Positions 42,854 through 49,956 of a stretch of 64,000 bases of DNA are shown in pieces (position 1 is the first letter of the stretch; the number at the start of each line of letters is the position of its first letter). A program made the position numbers and the translations under genes. Where the stretch lies: positions 619,535 to 683,534 of the forward strand of contig NZ_JMSQ01000006.1 in the NCBI RefSeq assembly GCF_000696575.1, read 5' to 3'. Origin of the DNA: Siccibacter colletis. GTDB lineage: Bacteria; Pseudomonadota; Gammaproteobacteria; Enterobacterales; Enterobacteriaceae. The notes beneath the pieces were generated by a model. The model was not told the DNA's origin and did no database searches. It saw only the letters and a program-made list of their open reading frames with translations.

Positions 42854-42880
42854 AAAAATCCCGACGCGAAGGTCGGGATC
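42854..42880 (-). terminator. Second terminator of the lysogeny operon
   Basis: On the minus strand: stem ATCCCGAC / GTCGGGAT with loop CTTCGC, then TTTTAT. It backs up the terminator at 42914-42941. Confidence 0.8.
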
Positions 42881-42913
42881 GGATAGTTCGGGATGGGGGG
42901 GCGGGAGAGGGCA

Positions 42914-42941
42914 TAAAAAACCCGGCGCGGTGGCCGGGTTA
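42914..42941 (-). terminator. First terminator of the lysogeny operon
   Basis: On the minus strand: stem ACCCGGC / GCCGGGT with a six-base loop, then six T, directly at the stop of the 101-residue gene. Confidence 0.88.
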
Positions 42942-43244
42942 TTTCGATAAAAACATTTCCAATACCTTTGGTATTGCTGGAATCAATTGGGAAAATACTA
43001 CTGCTCCTACAACCCAAAGAATTATAGAATTTTTTGCATCACTTACGTCTGTTTTAGTCGCGTAGTTTGAACGCATGACCGCAATGTCGGTTTTCATCTG
43101 CTGGACGTCTTTTTCAAGGTCCTTAACTCTTTGCAGCATATCGCTACCTCCTCCATTGCCTCCACCATAGGCATCATCTTGTAGCATTTCTTTCTCAGCA
43201 TCAAGTCGACCATTTGGAAGGGGGAAAACATTCGAGTCAGCCAT
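42939..43244 (-). CDS. Small tail-anchored coiled-coil protein in lysogeny operon
   Basis: 101 residues from the ATG at 43244 (MADSNVFPLPNGRLDAEKEM). A glycine-rich linker (YGGGNGGGSD, about 33-42) is followed by a heptad-like coiled coil (about 43-75) and one C-terminal membrane segment (about 76-95, SIILWVVGAVVFSQLIPAI). It resembles XhlA-like small proteins in architecture only. It overlaps the upstream gene by 8 bases and lies in the repressor operon, so it should be made in the lysogen. Function unknown; superinfection exclusion is a guess from context. Confidence 0.72.
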   Translation of the reverse strand: MADSNVFPLPNGRLDAEKEMLQDDAYGGGNGGGSDMLQRVKDLEKDVQQMKTDIAVMRSNYATKTDVSDAKNSIILWVVGAVVFSQLIPAIPKVLEMFLSK

Positions 43245-43689
43245 CGATACTTGATCTCCATTCGGATGCGATAGCGAAATAAGATCGCATAACATCAATG
43301 GTTTCCCATACAGATTCAGGGCTGGTGTCTTTGAAAAGTAGAGTTGCCTCAACTGTATAATACCCCGGCCCTTTTGCAATAAAGGACTGAATAGTAGTCA
43401 TCGTCGCTACATACTCTCCTTTATTCCCCCATTGTGGATGATACTTAAAGACTTTTTTGTTATCTGATGCCAATGAGACTGTTTCACCTTTGAAAAAAAT
43501 TTCAATTTCAAGGGAATAATTATCGATACCATTAAAATTGATTACGCCAAAGTTTATCGACAAAGAATGCTCGCAGGGGAACTTATTGCAAGCTAATGCA
43601 ATTGCTGGATGAGGATCGCCTACGAGGACACCGGGGGCAAAAACCCCTGAATAAACGAAGGCAATTTTTGCCTGATCGACTTTTGACAT
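43237..43689 (-). CDS. Unknown protein in lysogeny operon
   Basis: 150 residues, no signal peptide or membrane segment, rich in alternating hydrophobic residues as in a beta sandwich (SINFGVINFNGIDNYSLEIE, and YTVEATLLFKD later). I do not recognise the family. The base composition is lower in GC than the neighbours. The stop of the repressor gene abuts its start, so it is expressed with the repressor. A role in the lysogen (immunity, exclusion or defence) is an inference from position. Confidence 0.7.
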   Translation of the reverse strand: MSKVDQAKIAFVYSGVFAPGVLVGDPHPAIALACNKFPCEHSLSINFGVINFNGIDNYSLEIEIFFKGETVSLASDNKKVFKYHPQWGNKGEYVATMTTIQSFIAKGPGYYTVEATLLFKDTSPESVWETIDVMRSYFAIASEWRSSIDG

Positions 43690-44082
43690 TTATTCCCCTT
43701 GCGAACGTATCCGCCCCTTCATATAACGCTCATACAGCTCATCCAGCTCCTTCAGGCGAAGCGCAAAGATGCGAAGCATGTTCTGCTGCTCTTCCTCAGG
43801 CAACTGACGGTACAGCTCCAGCAGGCGCTGTTCATCCGGTTTGAGACCATCTTTTTGATCGACGTCTTGCCCTAAAAGCCACGCGAGACTGACCCCTAGG
43901 GCATCCGCCAGTTTGATAGCGGAACTCTTACCTATCGTCCCACGCACGAACCAGTTGTTAACTGACTGGGAACTGACGCCACATATTCTCGCCATATCAG
44001 CTTTGGAAATGCCCTTCTGCTCAATTATTTCATTGAGCCTTAGCACCTGCGGATGATCCGTTTGATGAGTTTTTTCTTTCAT
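43690..44082 (-). CDS. Phage repressor, short CI-type (HTH only)
   Basis: 130 residues. An HTH_3 (Xre/Cro-CI) domain spans about 12-70 (RLNEIIEQKGISKADMARIC, then GVSSQSVNNWF and SLAWLLGQ). The rest is a charged helical segment (about 80-125), probably for oligomerisation. No S24/LexA-type peptidase domain is present, so RecA-stimulated self-cleavage is not possible. It is divergent from the Cro-like gene across pR and heads a leftward operon with two unknown genes. Confidence 0.88.
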   Translation of the reverse strand: MKEKTHQTDHPQVLRLNEIIEQKGISKADMARICGVSSQSVNNWFVRGTIGKSSAIKLADALGVSLAWLLGQDVDQKDGLKPDEQRLLELYRQLPEEEQQNMLRIFALRLKELDELYERYMKGRIRSQGE

Positions 44083-44093
44083 AACAGGATTCT

Positions 44094-44153
44094 AAACCAA
44101 ATGTTTATTAGCTCAACACTCAAAAAGTTGACATTAAACTAAACATTATGTTT
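44094..44153. promoter_or_regulatory. Right operators OR2 and OR1
   Basis: AAACCAAATGTTT at 44094-44106, 11 bases upstream of the repressor start, and AAACATTATGTTT at 44141-44153, inside pR. Both fit AAAC-N5-GTTT; centre spacing is 47 bases, matching the left pair. Confidence 0.68.
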
Positions 44154-44156
44154 AAT
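44128..44156 (+). promoter_or_regulatory. Rightward early promoter pR
   Basis: TTGACA at 44128-44133, a 17-base spacer and TTTAAT at 44151-44156. It matches pL except for a few spacer bases and drives the Cro-like gene and the replication genes. Confidence 0.87.
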
Positions 44157-44184
44157 TCTTATCACCCAACTTATGGAGCCCAAT

Positions 44185-44403
44185 ATGAACGCATTAGACA
44201 AAGCTATTGCCGCAGCTGGTAGTGCAACAAAACTTGCAGAACTTTTATCCACGAGCGCTATGAATGTGAGTCATTGGCGTAATCGCAATGGTGGCTTAGT
44301 GCCTCAGGCCCGGGTTCTGCCGATTTTCCATGTCACCGGCGTAACGCCACATGAATTGCGCCCTGATCTCTATCCGAACCCAACTGATGGTTTACCTAAG
44401 TAG
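44185..44403 (+). CDS. Cro-like regulator, YdaS family
   Basis: 72 residues from the ATG at 44185, six bases after GGAG; an ATG at 44173 overlaps that ribosome site and is less likely. HTH features are ALDKAIAAAGSATKLAELLS, SAMNVSHWRNR and the proline-rich end typical of YdaS/Cro-type proteins (VTGVTPHELRPDLYP). YdaS of Rac was first called an antitoxin, but its position and later work on homologues support a Cro role. It is the first gene from pR. Confidence 0.85.
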   Translation: MNALDKAIAAAGSATKLAELLSTSAMNVSHWRNRNGGLVPQARVLPIFHVTGVTPHELRPDLYPNPTDGLPK

Positions 44404-44414
44404 GAGAACTGGCA

Positions 44415-44966
44415 ATGCAAACACTGTCTTTTCAACAGAATAACAGAGCGCAATCGGAGCGCATGAAATTCCAGTATCAAGAGAGTAAGGCCGAAAGTAA
44501 GGCGTTCGATCAACGCGCTATATGTTCTGCCGTTCGCGCCTGGGCAGCTGCTGCCGGACAGGACGTTGCTGCTGCTCATATCGTGGACCAGTGGCGCAAC
44601 AGCGGAGGAGAGGGGATCGACTTCCCGGAAGATATTAGCCGTGCCAGGCAGAAGCTCTTTCGCTGGCTTGATAACCGTTTCGATACTGACGACTGCAGAG
44701 AACGGGTGCGCCAGCTGACTCCCGCCATCCTGGCTGTTTTGCCACTTGAACACCGCGGCTCTCTGGTAGGTGGCGACTGCAAGATGACGCGCCTAGCGCA
44801 CGCCGAGAAGGAGATAAGCGAAGCGAAGAGGGCTGTGCTGCTGGACGCACCAAAGCATCAAAAATTGAAAGAGATGAGCGAGGGTATTACTGCTCTTTTC
44901 AGGCTTGAGCCTGATCTGGCAGGGCCACTGATGGCAATGGTTACAACGATGCTGGGGGCGATATGA
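44415..44966 (+). CDS. YdaT family protein (CII-like position)
   Basis: 183 residues. The central segment (RQKLFRWLDN, QLTPAILAVLPLEHRGSL) follows the pattern of Rac YdaT (PF06254), which is toxic when overproduced and sits where CII sits in lambda. The N-terminal 40 residues are polar and glutamine-rich. It begins 11 bases after the Cro-like gene, so the two are co-transcribed. Whether it acts as a CII-type activator is inference. Confidence 0.75.
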   Translation: MQTLSFQQNNRAQSERMKFQYQESKAESKAFDQRAICSAVRAWAAAAGQDVAAAHIVDQWRNSGGEGIDFPEDISRARQKLFRWLDNRFDTDDCRERVRQLTPAILAVLPLEHRGSLVGGDCKMTRLAHAEKEISEAKRAVLLDAPKHQKLKEMSEGITALFRLEPDLAGPLMAMVTTMLGAI

Positions 44967-45091
44967 CTGGTTCAAAAATGGCGAAAGCCGCGGTGCGCGA
45001 ACACCAACGGCTTTCAGGTGCAAAAACGGCAAGTCATTGCGAGGTCATTATGACAAACACATGTACAAAACACCAGGCGAAAGGGGCATAG
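44963..45091 (+). CDS. Possible coupled small ORF, 42 residues
   Basis: Starts at an ATG overlapping the YdaT-like stop (ATGA) and ends two bases before the start of the initiator gene. The product is basic and unrecognised (MTGSKMAKAAVREHQRLSGA at the start). Coupling on both sides is the only support. Confidence 0.4.
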   Translation: MTGSKMAKAAVREHQRLSGAKTASHCEVIMTNTCTKHQAKGA

Positions 45092-45093
45092 CT

Positions 45094-46137
45094 ATGTCGA
45101 ATGTCGCTTACGCCGATTTTGCGGCGCGTTCTGCCGTCAGGAGCAACAGGATGGAAAACCAGAAGACCGGATTCATCCCGTTGTACCGGAGTGTATTGAA
45201 GCAGCCCTGGGCGAAAGACGTTTTCCTGCGCACGTTGTGGGAAAACCTCCTATTGGGCGCTGCCCGTCAGCCCTACACGGCTAACTTCAAGGGTCGCCAA
45301 TGGCCCCTACAAACCGGACAACTGGTTACCACATCGGCCGATCTGGGGCTGAAATTATGCGACCGGGCAGGAGAGCCTACAAGTCGCCATGCAGTGGATC
45401 GGATGCTCGCAGTTTTCGAGAAAGAGGGGATGATTTCGACTGCCGGAGAGAAGCGAAAAGGCACTGTAATAACCATCACGAACTACGCTGTATATGCTCA
45501 AAAAATGGACGATTTACCCGCGCATTTACCCGCGCATTATCCCGAGCATTACCCCGCGCATGACGAAGCCAGGAATGGCGGTGCTTCTGGCGGTGGTGCC
45601 GCGCATACCCGCGCGCATAAGGCCGAGCGATTCCCCGCGCATCATGAACAACAAGGTAATAACAACAATATTAATACTAAAAGATCTTCGTCTCGGAATT
45701 CTGCCGAATCCCGAAACGAGGCGACTGAAAAATTCCTTTCTCGTCATCCAGACGCTGCTGATGGAATCTACACACCCGCCGGTAAATCCTGGGGTACCGC
45801 TGACGATCTCAAAGCTGCTCGTTGGATGTACGCACAGCTGCTAACGGTTAACGCCAGTCTGAGCGAGCCGAAGTGGGTCGAATGGGCCAACACAATTCGC
45901 CTCATGCGCGTGCAAGACCACCGCACGCACTTCGACATCTGCGATCTGCTCAAGTGGGCCAGCAAAGACGACTTCTGGAAGCGCAATATTCTGAGCCCGT
46001 CAAGCCTGCGCAAGCAGTGGGATCAGCTGAGCACAAAGCGCCTGCATAACCCATCCGTTGCACGGCACGCTACTGAGCGCATCGACTTCAACAACACAGA
46101 CTGGATCAACGGGGTGTTCGATGAAAAGTCTTTCTGA
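45094..46137 (+). CDS. Phage replication initiator (lambda O-like role)
   Basis: 347 residues from the ATG at 45094. The N-terminal half (about 15-140) looks like a winged-helix DNA-binding initiator domain (KTGFIPLYRSVLKQPWAKDV). The middle is a low-complexity linker with repeated PAH tetrads (about 143-160), which are the translation of tandem 12-base iterons. The C-terminal domain (about 225-345) has SEPKWVEWANTIRLMR and KDDFWKRNILSPSSLRKQW, found in phage replication proteins that recruit a helicase loader. It overlaps the P-like gene by 17 bases. Confidence 0.85.
   Translation: MSNVAYADFAARSAVRSNRMENQKTGFIPLYRSVLKQPWAKDVFLRTLWENLLLGAARQPYTANFKGRQWPLQTGQLVTTSADLGLKLCDRAGEPTSRHAVDRMLAVFEKEGMISTAGEKRKGTVITITNYAVYAQKMDDLPAHLPAHYPEHYPAHDEARNGGASGGGAAHTRAHKAERFPAHHEQQGNNNNINTKRSSSRNSAESRNEATEKFLSRHPDAADGIYTPAGKSWGTADDLKAARWMYAQLLTVNASLSEPKWVEWANTIRLMRVQDHRTHFDICDLLKWASKDDFWKRNILSPSSLRKQWDQLSTKRLHNPSVARHATERIDFNNTDWINGVFDEKSF
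45514..45690. other. Putative phage replication origin (iterons plus AT-rich region)
   Basis: Four tandem 12-base repeats at 45514-45561 (TTACCCGCGCAT twice, then TATCCCGAGCAT and TACCCCGCGCAT), another copy at 45631-45642 and partial copies around 45599-45618. A purine- and AT-rich stretch at 45646-45690 follows. Iterons inside the initiator gene next to an AT-rich segment is the layout of lambda ori. Confidence 0.75.
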
Positions 46138-46864
46138 CCAGATTCGCAACCTGGACCGCGAAAACTTCCGTCGCGTGGCGCATGGGCTTCCTGAGGTGCA
46201 AGGTGATCGCCCGCAGCATGACCAGGCCGCTGTGATTTTCAATGAGTTGTTCAGCCAGCTGCGCGCTGCATTCCCCGCGGCGATGTCCGCTTTCCGGGAA
46301 CAATCAGAGTTCAACGAGCTGCGCCGGCAGTGGGCAATGGCATTTCGTGAAAATGGGATCACCACGCTTGAGCAGGTTCGCGCGGGTATGCGCGTGGCAA
46401 GACGTCAGGAAAAACCATTTTTGCCGTCCCCGGGTCAGTTCGTCGCGTGGTGTAAAGCAGAGGACAGCGCCTCACTCGGGCTTCCTAACCAGAATGAACT
46501 TGTCTCACTGGTGTACGAGTACTGTCGCAACCGGAGCCGCTACCACGATGCTGAATCCTACCCGTGGCCAGATCACGGCATTAAGCCGCACACCGTGAAA
46601 TACCGTGCCTGTTACTGGCTGGTAACCACGCTGTACCAGCAGATGCGTTCCGCAAGCCTCAGCGATCTGGAGCTAAACCGCAAAGCAGCTGATGAACTGG
46701 CGAAGATGGTAAAGCGTATCCGTGGTGGTGAAGAGCTTCCCGAGCCGGTTGCGCGCCTCCCGATATTGGGTGGAAAAGCCCTGTCCAGAGAGCAGGCTCT
46801 GGCGCGAATCGCTGATATTCGCAGGCAGCACGGTCTGCGCGGAGGGCAGTCTCATGGGAAGTGA
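46121..46864 (+). CDS. Replication protein P-like
   Basis: 247 residues from the ATG at 46121, overlapping the initiator gene. Features of lambda P-type helicase loaders are FNELFSQLRAAFPAAMSAFR near residue 35, the WAMAFRENGITTLEQVRAGM stretch (~65-85) and KPFLPSPGQFVAWCK (~95). It is expected to bring host DnaB to the origin. It overlaps the next gene by 11 bases. Confidence 0.88.
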   Translation: MKSLSDQIRNLDRENFRRVAHGLPEVQGDRPQHDQAAVIFNELFSQLRAAFPAAMSAFREQSEFNELRRQWAMAFRENGITTLEQVRAGMRVARRQEKPFLPSPGQFVAWCKAEDSASLGLPNQNELVSLVYEYCRNRSRYHDAESYPWPDHGIKPHTVKYRACYWLVTTLYQQMRSASLSDLELNRKAADELAKMVKRIRGGEELPEPVARLPILGGKALSREQALARIADIRRQHGLRGGQSHGK

Positions 46865-47186
46865 AAAGCTATGGAAAATCGTTCATTACCTGAAAGCACA
46901 CCCGACCATTACCCCGCGGCAGGTGAAGCGTCTGCTGGGGTGCGACTGCCGGAAAGCGAACGACCTACTGAACTATCTGCACCAGCGTGGCGTCGTGGCG
47001 AACATCGGGAAGCATCGCCATCCGGAATACCGGCTTAAGCATAACGGCGAGCTGAAAATACAGCCTCTGCGCGTAAAAGCCGAGCAGCCGAGCGCATGCG
47101 CTCAGGTCAACGTGATCACAGATATTTGCCGCCAGAACTGGGTCGGTTATCAAATTCATAAAATTTTCGGGAGTGCGCGAGTATGA
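46854..47186 (+). CDS. Small winged-helix-like phage protein
   Basis: 110 residues from the ATG at 46854, behind GGAGGG. The N-terminal 65 residues (IVHYLKAHPTITPRQVKRLL, then HQRGVVANIG) look like a winged-helix DNA-binding domain. Specific function unknown. It overlaps the P-like gene and, by an ATGA, the next one. Confidence 0.72.
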   Translation: MGSEKLWKIVHYLKAHPTITPRQVKRLLGCDCRKANDLLNYLHQRGVVANIGKHRHPEYRLKHNGELKIQPLRVKAEQPSACAQVNVITDICRQNWVGYQIHKIFGSARV

Positions 47187-47683
47187 TCGATTCACTTAAC
47201 AACAAAGAGTTAGTAGCAGCAAGCCATGAGTTTGCTATGGCATTGAGCAGTGACACGGCGATTTGCGACATTGCGAAGATGATTTCTCGCCTGGCTGAAA
47301 GGCTAGACTGCATAACTACAGCAATGCGTCAATCGGCGCAAAAAAACGATGGGCTACCAGATAACGCTTCAACCCTAATTTTACATAAGGAGTTAAATGA
47401 TAGGGATGGGTTAAAATGTAGATACTCTAGAGAAAAAAATGGTGTCTGTGATAACAAGCTTTGTTGTATAGGGTGGATAGGACAAGGAGTTATTACGAGA
47501 AGTATTGAGGGTAAAATCAAATGTTCTGATATCTTGGTACGATTACCAAAACTCTCAAAGAGTGATTTGGAACTTTTCCAAGGGAGGATGTTAAAAGCAC
47601 TAATGGTGGGGGAGATTATAACTAAAAAAGCTGTAATTGAAACTATGCAAGAATATGGTATAACTATTCAATTTATTCGATAA
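47183..47683 (+). CDS. Phage accessory protein with composite sequence
   Basis: 166 residues. The first 50 residues (MIDSLNNKELVAASHEFAMA, then LAERLDCITTAMRQ) look like a widespread N-terminal module of small lambdoid early proteins. From about residue 55 the codons become clearly AT-rich and the sequence is unrecognised, with Cys in LKCRYSREKNGVCDNKLCCIG that could bind metal. The composition shift marks the left edge of a foreign insert. Confidence 0.68.
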   Translation: MIDSLNNKELVAASHEFAMALSSDTAICDIAKMISRLAERLDCITTAMRQSAQKNDGLPDNASTLILHKELNDRDGLKCRYSREKNGVCDNKLCCIGWIGQGVITRSIEGKIKCSDILVRLPKLSKSDLELFQGRMLKALMVGEIITKKAVIETMQEYGITIQFIR

Positions 47684-47690
47684 TAAAGCC

Positions 47691-47714
47691 GCGGCATCTT
47701 CACTGCGATGCCGC
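47691..47714. terminator. Hairpin between convergent genes
   Basis: GCGGCATC / GATGCCGC with an 8-base loop. On the minus strand it is followed by GGCTTTATT; the plus strand has no good T-tract. Likely a weak terminator for the 472-residue gene. Confidence 0.5.
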
Positions 47715-47720
47715 TTAAGA

Positions 47721-49139
47721 TTAGAAAATGATATTATTTATATCAGAGATTGCATTTAGTGAGCCACGGTAGTCACTTCCTGTTTTTGGAAGAATATAAG
47801 TATATCTTGAATCACCATTGTAAATAATCTTCCAATGTTTTCCTTCTTCAGAGAGTTCAAAGCCTAAATCTTTAAGTTGCTTTGAAGTATTTCTATCCAT
47901 GCTCCTATAGTCATTTAATGCTTTTCGTAATTTCTGGGATCTTATTTCTGTTTCCAATGTAGATTGATTGTTTGAAAGTAGAGAAGTGAGTATGTGATGG
48001 CTTCTGCTGTTTTCTTTAGTATTGATAAGTGTGGATTTAATTGAGGCTAAAATGACGTTTTTTATCTCCCCTTCAAAAAAGTCAGTTTCCTCACCTGCAT
48101 TTAATAAGATGCTGCCTTGAGCAAAAGCCTGTGATTGAAGCGTGCGAACTCTATTTTCTAAAGAGTGTATTTTATTCTTGAGTTCTTCAATTTGCTCATC
48201 CTTAGCGATGTTGTCAGCTTCGTACAAATTCATTAATTCATGAGTGTATTCTCCTCGGACTTTAAGCGCATTAATCGAGTCCTTGGTTATTCTTTTCTGT
48301 ATTTCACTCCAGCCACTTTCAGATACAGGTGCCATAGTAGTTGTGGCTTTAACAACATCATCAAATAATTCATCTTCAAATTCTTTTGCGGTTTTATCTC
48401 CTCGACGATAAAAACTTATGTTCTGTCCTCGGGGCCAATAAATACCAATTGCACCGGCGTAAGCATTCTTTGCATTGGTTTGATTTTTTAGTTTGATGGA
48501 GAATATTCTATCGCTCGGCTCTATTAATATATGAGCTAAACCACATACTTTCCTTGCCAGTCGCTCTGGGATTATATTGTGAGGATGCTCGTTAAAAAAA
48601 TATTTTGAACTAACGTATATTATTGGTAGCCGATTATCTGTCTCCCCGTTGATCACCTTAGCAGCCATGTTTAAATGATCATTGGTTGTCGATAAATAAT
48701 GCGGTTCAACTGATGTCTTAAATGCATCATCTGAGCCACCAGAAAACCTATCTATCAATCGCATTACTATTAATGGTTTTTTTGGTTGCGGAGCGAGATA
48801 TGCAGCCTCTTGACTTACCACACTTGATTCAACTTGAATCCAAGTTTTACCGTTTGTGAGGTTTTTATTTATAGAAATGTCTGTAACCCACTTATGTGGT
48901 TCGGATATTTTTGAATACCTAAAACACCCAAGGTTTATTTCTGTATTTTCATAGTTTATAATATCAATGCTTTCGTTTTTAGATTCAATATGGAAATCAT
49001 CATTTTTATAATTACATGCTAACTGAGCGGTGATGAAATTAGTGTGTGGTGACTCATTGATCCATGAAAAGCATTCATTGAAAATATCTTCAAAAGAAAT
49101 ATTACTTGAAATGAAAAACTCGGTAGAAAAATACTTCAT
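47721..49139 (-). CDS. Unknown 472-residue cargo protein (candidate defence gene)
   Basis: AT-rich gene on the strand opposite to the phage early operon. Three parts are visible. Residues 1 to about 265 form a mixed alpha/beta region with the segment ERLARKVCGLAHILIEPSDR and then GAIGIYWPRGQNISFYRRG. About 270-325 is a long charged coiled coil (ADNIAKDEQIEELKNKIHSL and on). The last 60 residues (LKDLGFELSEEGKHWKIIYN, then GDSRYTYILPKTGSDYRG) resemble a HicA-like double-stranded-RNA-binding fold. No signal peptide or membrane helix. I cannot name the family; composition, orientation and position are those of a lysogenic-conversion gene. Confidence 0.75.
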   Translation of the reverse strand: MKYFSTEFFISSNISFEDIFNECFSWINESPHTNFITAQLACNYKNDDFHIESKNESIDIINYENTEINLGCFRYSKISEPHKWVTDISINKNLTNGKTWIQVESSVVSQEAAYLAPQPKKPLIVMRLIDRFSGGSDDAFKTSVEPHYLSTTNDHLNMAAKVINGETDNRLPIIYVSSKYFFNEHPHNIIPERLARKVCGLAHILIEPSDRIFSIKLKNQTNAKNAYAGAIGIYWPRGQNISFYRRGDKTAKEFEDELFDDVVKATTTMAPVSESGWSEIQKRITKDSINALKVRGEYTHELMNLYEADNIAKDEQIEELKNKIHSLENRVRTLQSQAFAQGSILLNAGEETDFFEGEIKNVILASIKSTLINTKENSRSHHILTSLLSNNQSTLETEIRSQKLRKALNDYRSMDRNTSKQLKDLGFELSEEGKHWKIIYNGDSRYTYILPKTGSDYRGSLNAISDINNIIF

Positions 49140-49568
49140 ATAAAATCCTTATTTAAAATGAGAGTTTTCTCATTTTGAATAATACTTGCAGGAATCGATA
49201 AGATCTAGTGGGCTGGAGGCAAACTCGCTTAAAAAAATTTCACCTATGATCCTGAACCTTCCTACAAGTGTTTAATAAGCACATAAATGAAATTATTAAC
49301 AATGTATATAGATTGGAGTCCTACTTATTGAATACCTATCTGTAAGACATTCTTACAATAAGAAATCCCATTGAGATAAAGGTGGCCCGCTCCGGCAACT
49401 TGGTAACCCCGCCGTTCACTGAAGCGCTGGTAATGGCAAACCTCCCTGATATGGTTTGTAAAAAGACGAAGCCGAGTAAGTGGATAAAACTACATTGGAT
49501 GCACTTGCGCACAGTGCTACGGTGCGCTATCATTATCTCACGTTGTTGGCATAGGGGGCTGCAATGAA
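49140..49568. promoter_or_regulatory. AT-rich gap between cargo gene and higB
   Basis: 429 bases. The left 200 bases are AT-rich and should hold the promoter of the 472-residue gene. 49380-49470 returns to phage-like composition but carries no frame I trust. The higBA promoter and its inverted repeat lie at 49505-49533. Confidence 0.55.
49505..49533 (+). promoter_or_regulatory. higBA promoter with autoregulatory inverted repeat
   Basis: TTGCGC at 49505-49510, a 17-base spacer and TATCAT at 49528-49533. The spacer is spanned by GCGCAC (49507-49512) and GTGCGC (49522-49527), a likely HigA operator. Confidence 0.65.
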
Positions 49569-49877
49569 ATGCTAAAGAGCATTGAGGGCTTCCGGGAGAA
49601 GTGGCTATCTGACTTTTTTCACTATAGTAAGCCAGATAGAAGGATTCCTAAGGACATAGAATCCTCGCTCCACCGGAAGCTGGATATTTTGAATGCAGCG
49701 GCTTCGCACAGGGATTTGAGATCGCCGCCGGGGAATCGGTATGAGCAGTTAAATCCACCTTTAGATGAATATTCTTCAATAAGGGTGAATGAAAAATACC
49801 GGTTAATTTTCAAGTGGATCGATGGTAAAGCTTCAGATATCTATCTTGATCCGCACAAATACTCAAAGCATAAATAA
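49569..49877 (+). CDS. higB: HigB-type toxin (RelE superfamily)
   Basis: 102 residues, the size of HigB mRNA interferases. Family marks are FREKWLSDFF at the N-terminus, KLDILNAAASHRDLRSPPGN in the middle and YSSIRVNEKYRLIFKW near residue 75, with the C-terminal DIYLDPHKYSKH. HigB cuts mRNA at the ribosome. The toxin precedes the antitoxin, the order typical of higBA. Confidence 0.93.
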   Translation: MLKSIEGFREKWLSDFFHYSKPDRRIPKDIESSLHRKLDILNAAASHRDLRSPPGNRYEQLNPPLDEYSSIRVNEKYRLIFKWIDGKASDIYLDPHKYSKHK

Positions 49878-49894
49878 AATTATAAATATAAATG

Positions 49895-49918
49895 GTTAGG
49901 GCTTCGGCCCTAATCTTT
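49895..49918 (+). other. Hairpin between higB and higA
   Basis: GTTAGGGC / GCCCTAAT closed by a TTCG loop and followed by CTTTCT, in the 79-base gap between toxin and antitoxin. It could be a weak attenuator or an RNA-processing/stability element. Confidence 0.5.
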
Positions 49919-49956
49919 CTCGAAGTAGCGATACCACCAATCAAGAGACGAAGCGC

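Larger units (their letters stand above)
42634..42938. promoter_or_regulatory. pL leader and terminator-bearing intergenic region
   Basis: 305 bases without a gene. From right to left it holds the two tandem terminators of the lysogeny operon (42854-42880 and 42914-42941), the OL2 site, pL with OL1, and a 118-base leader before the first early gene. No lambda-like nut/boxB hairpin was recognised in the leader. Confidence 0.7.

Noticed and set aside
49382..49567. Short frames on both strands between the cargo gene and higB
   Set aside because: They overlap the higBA promoter and have no homology that I recognise.
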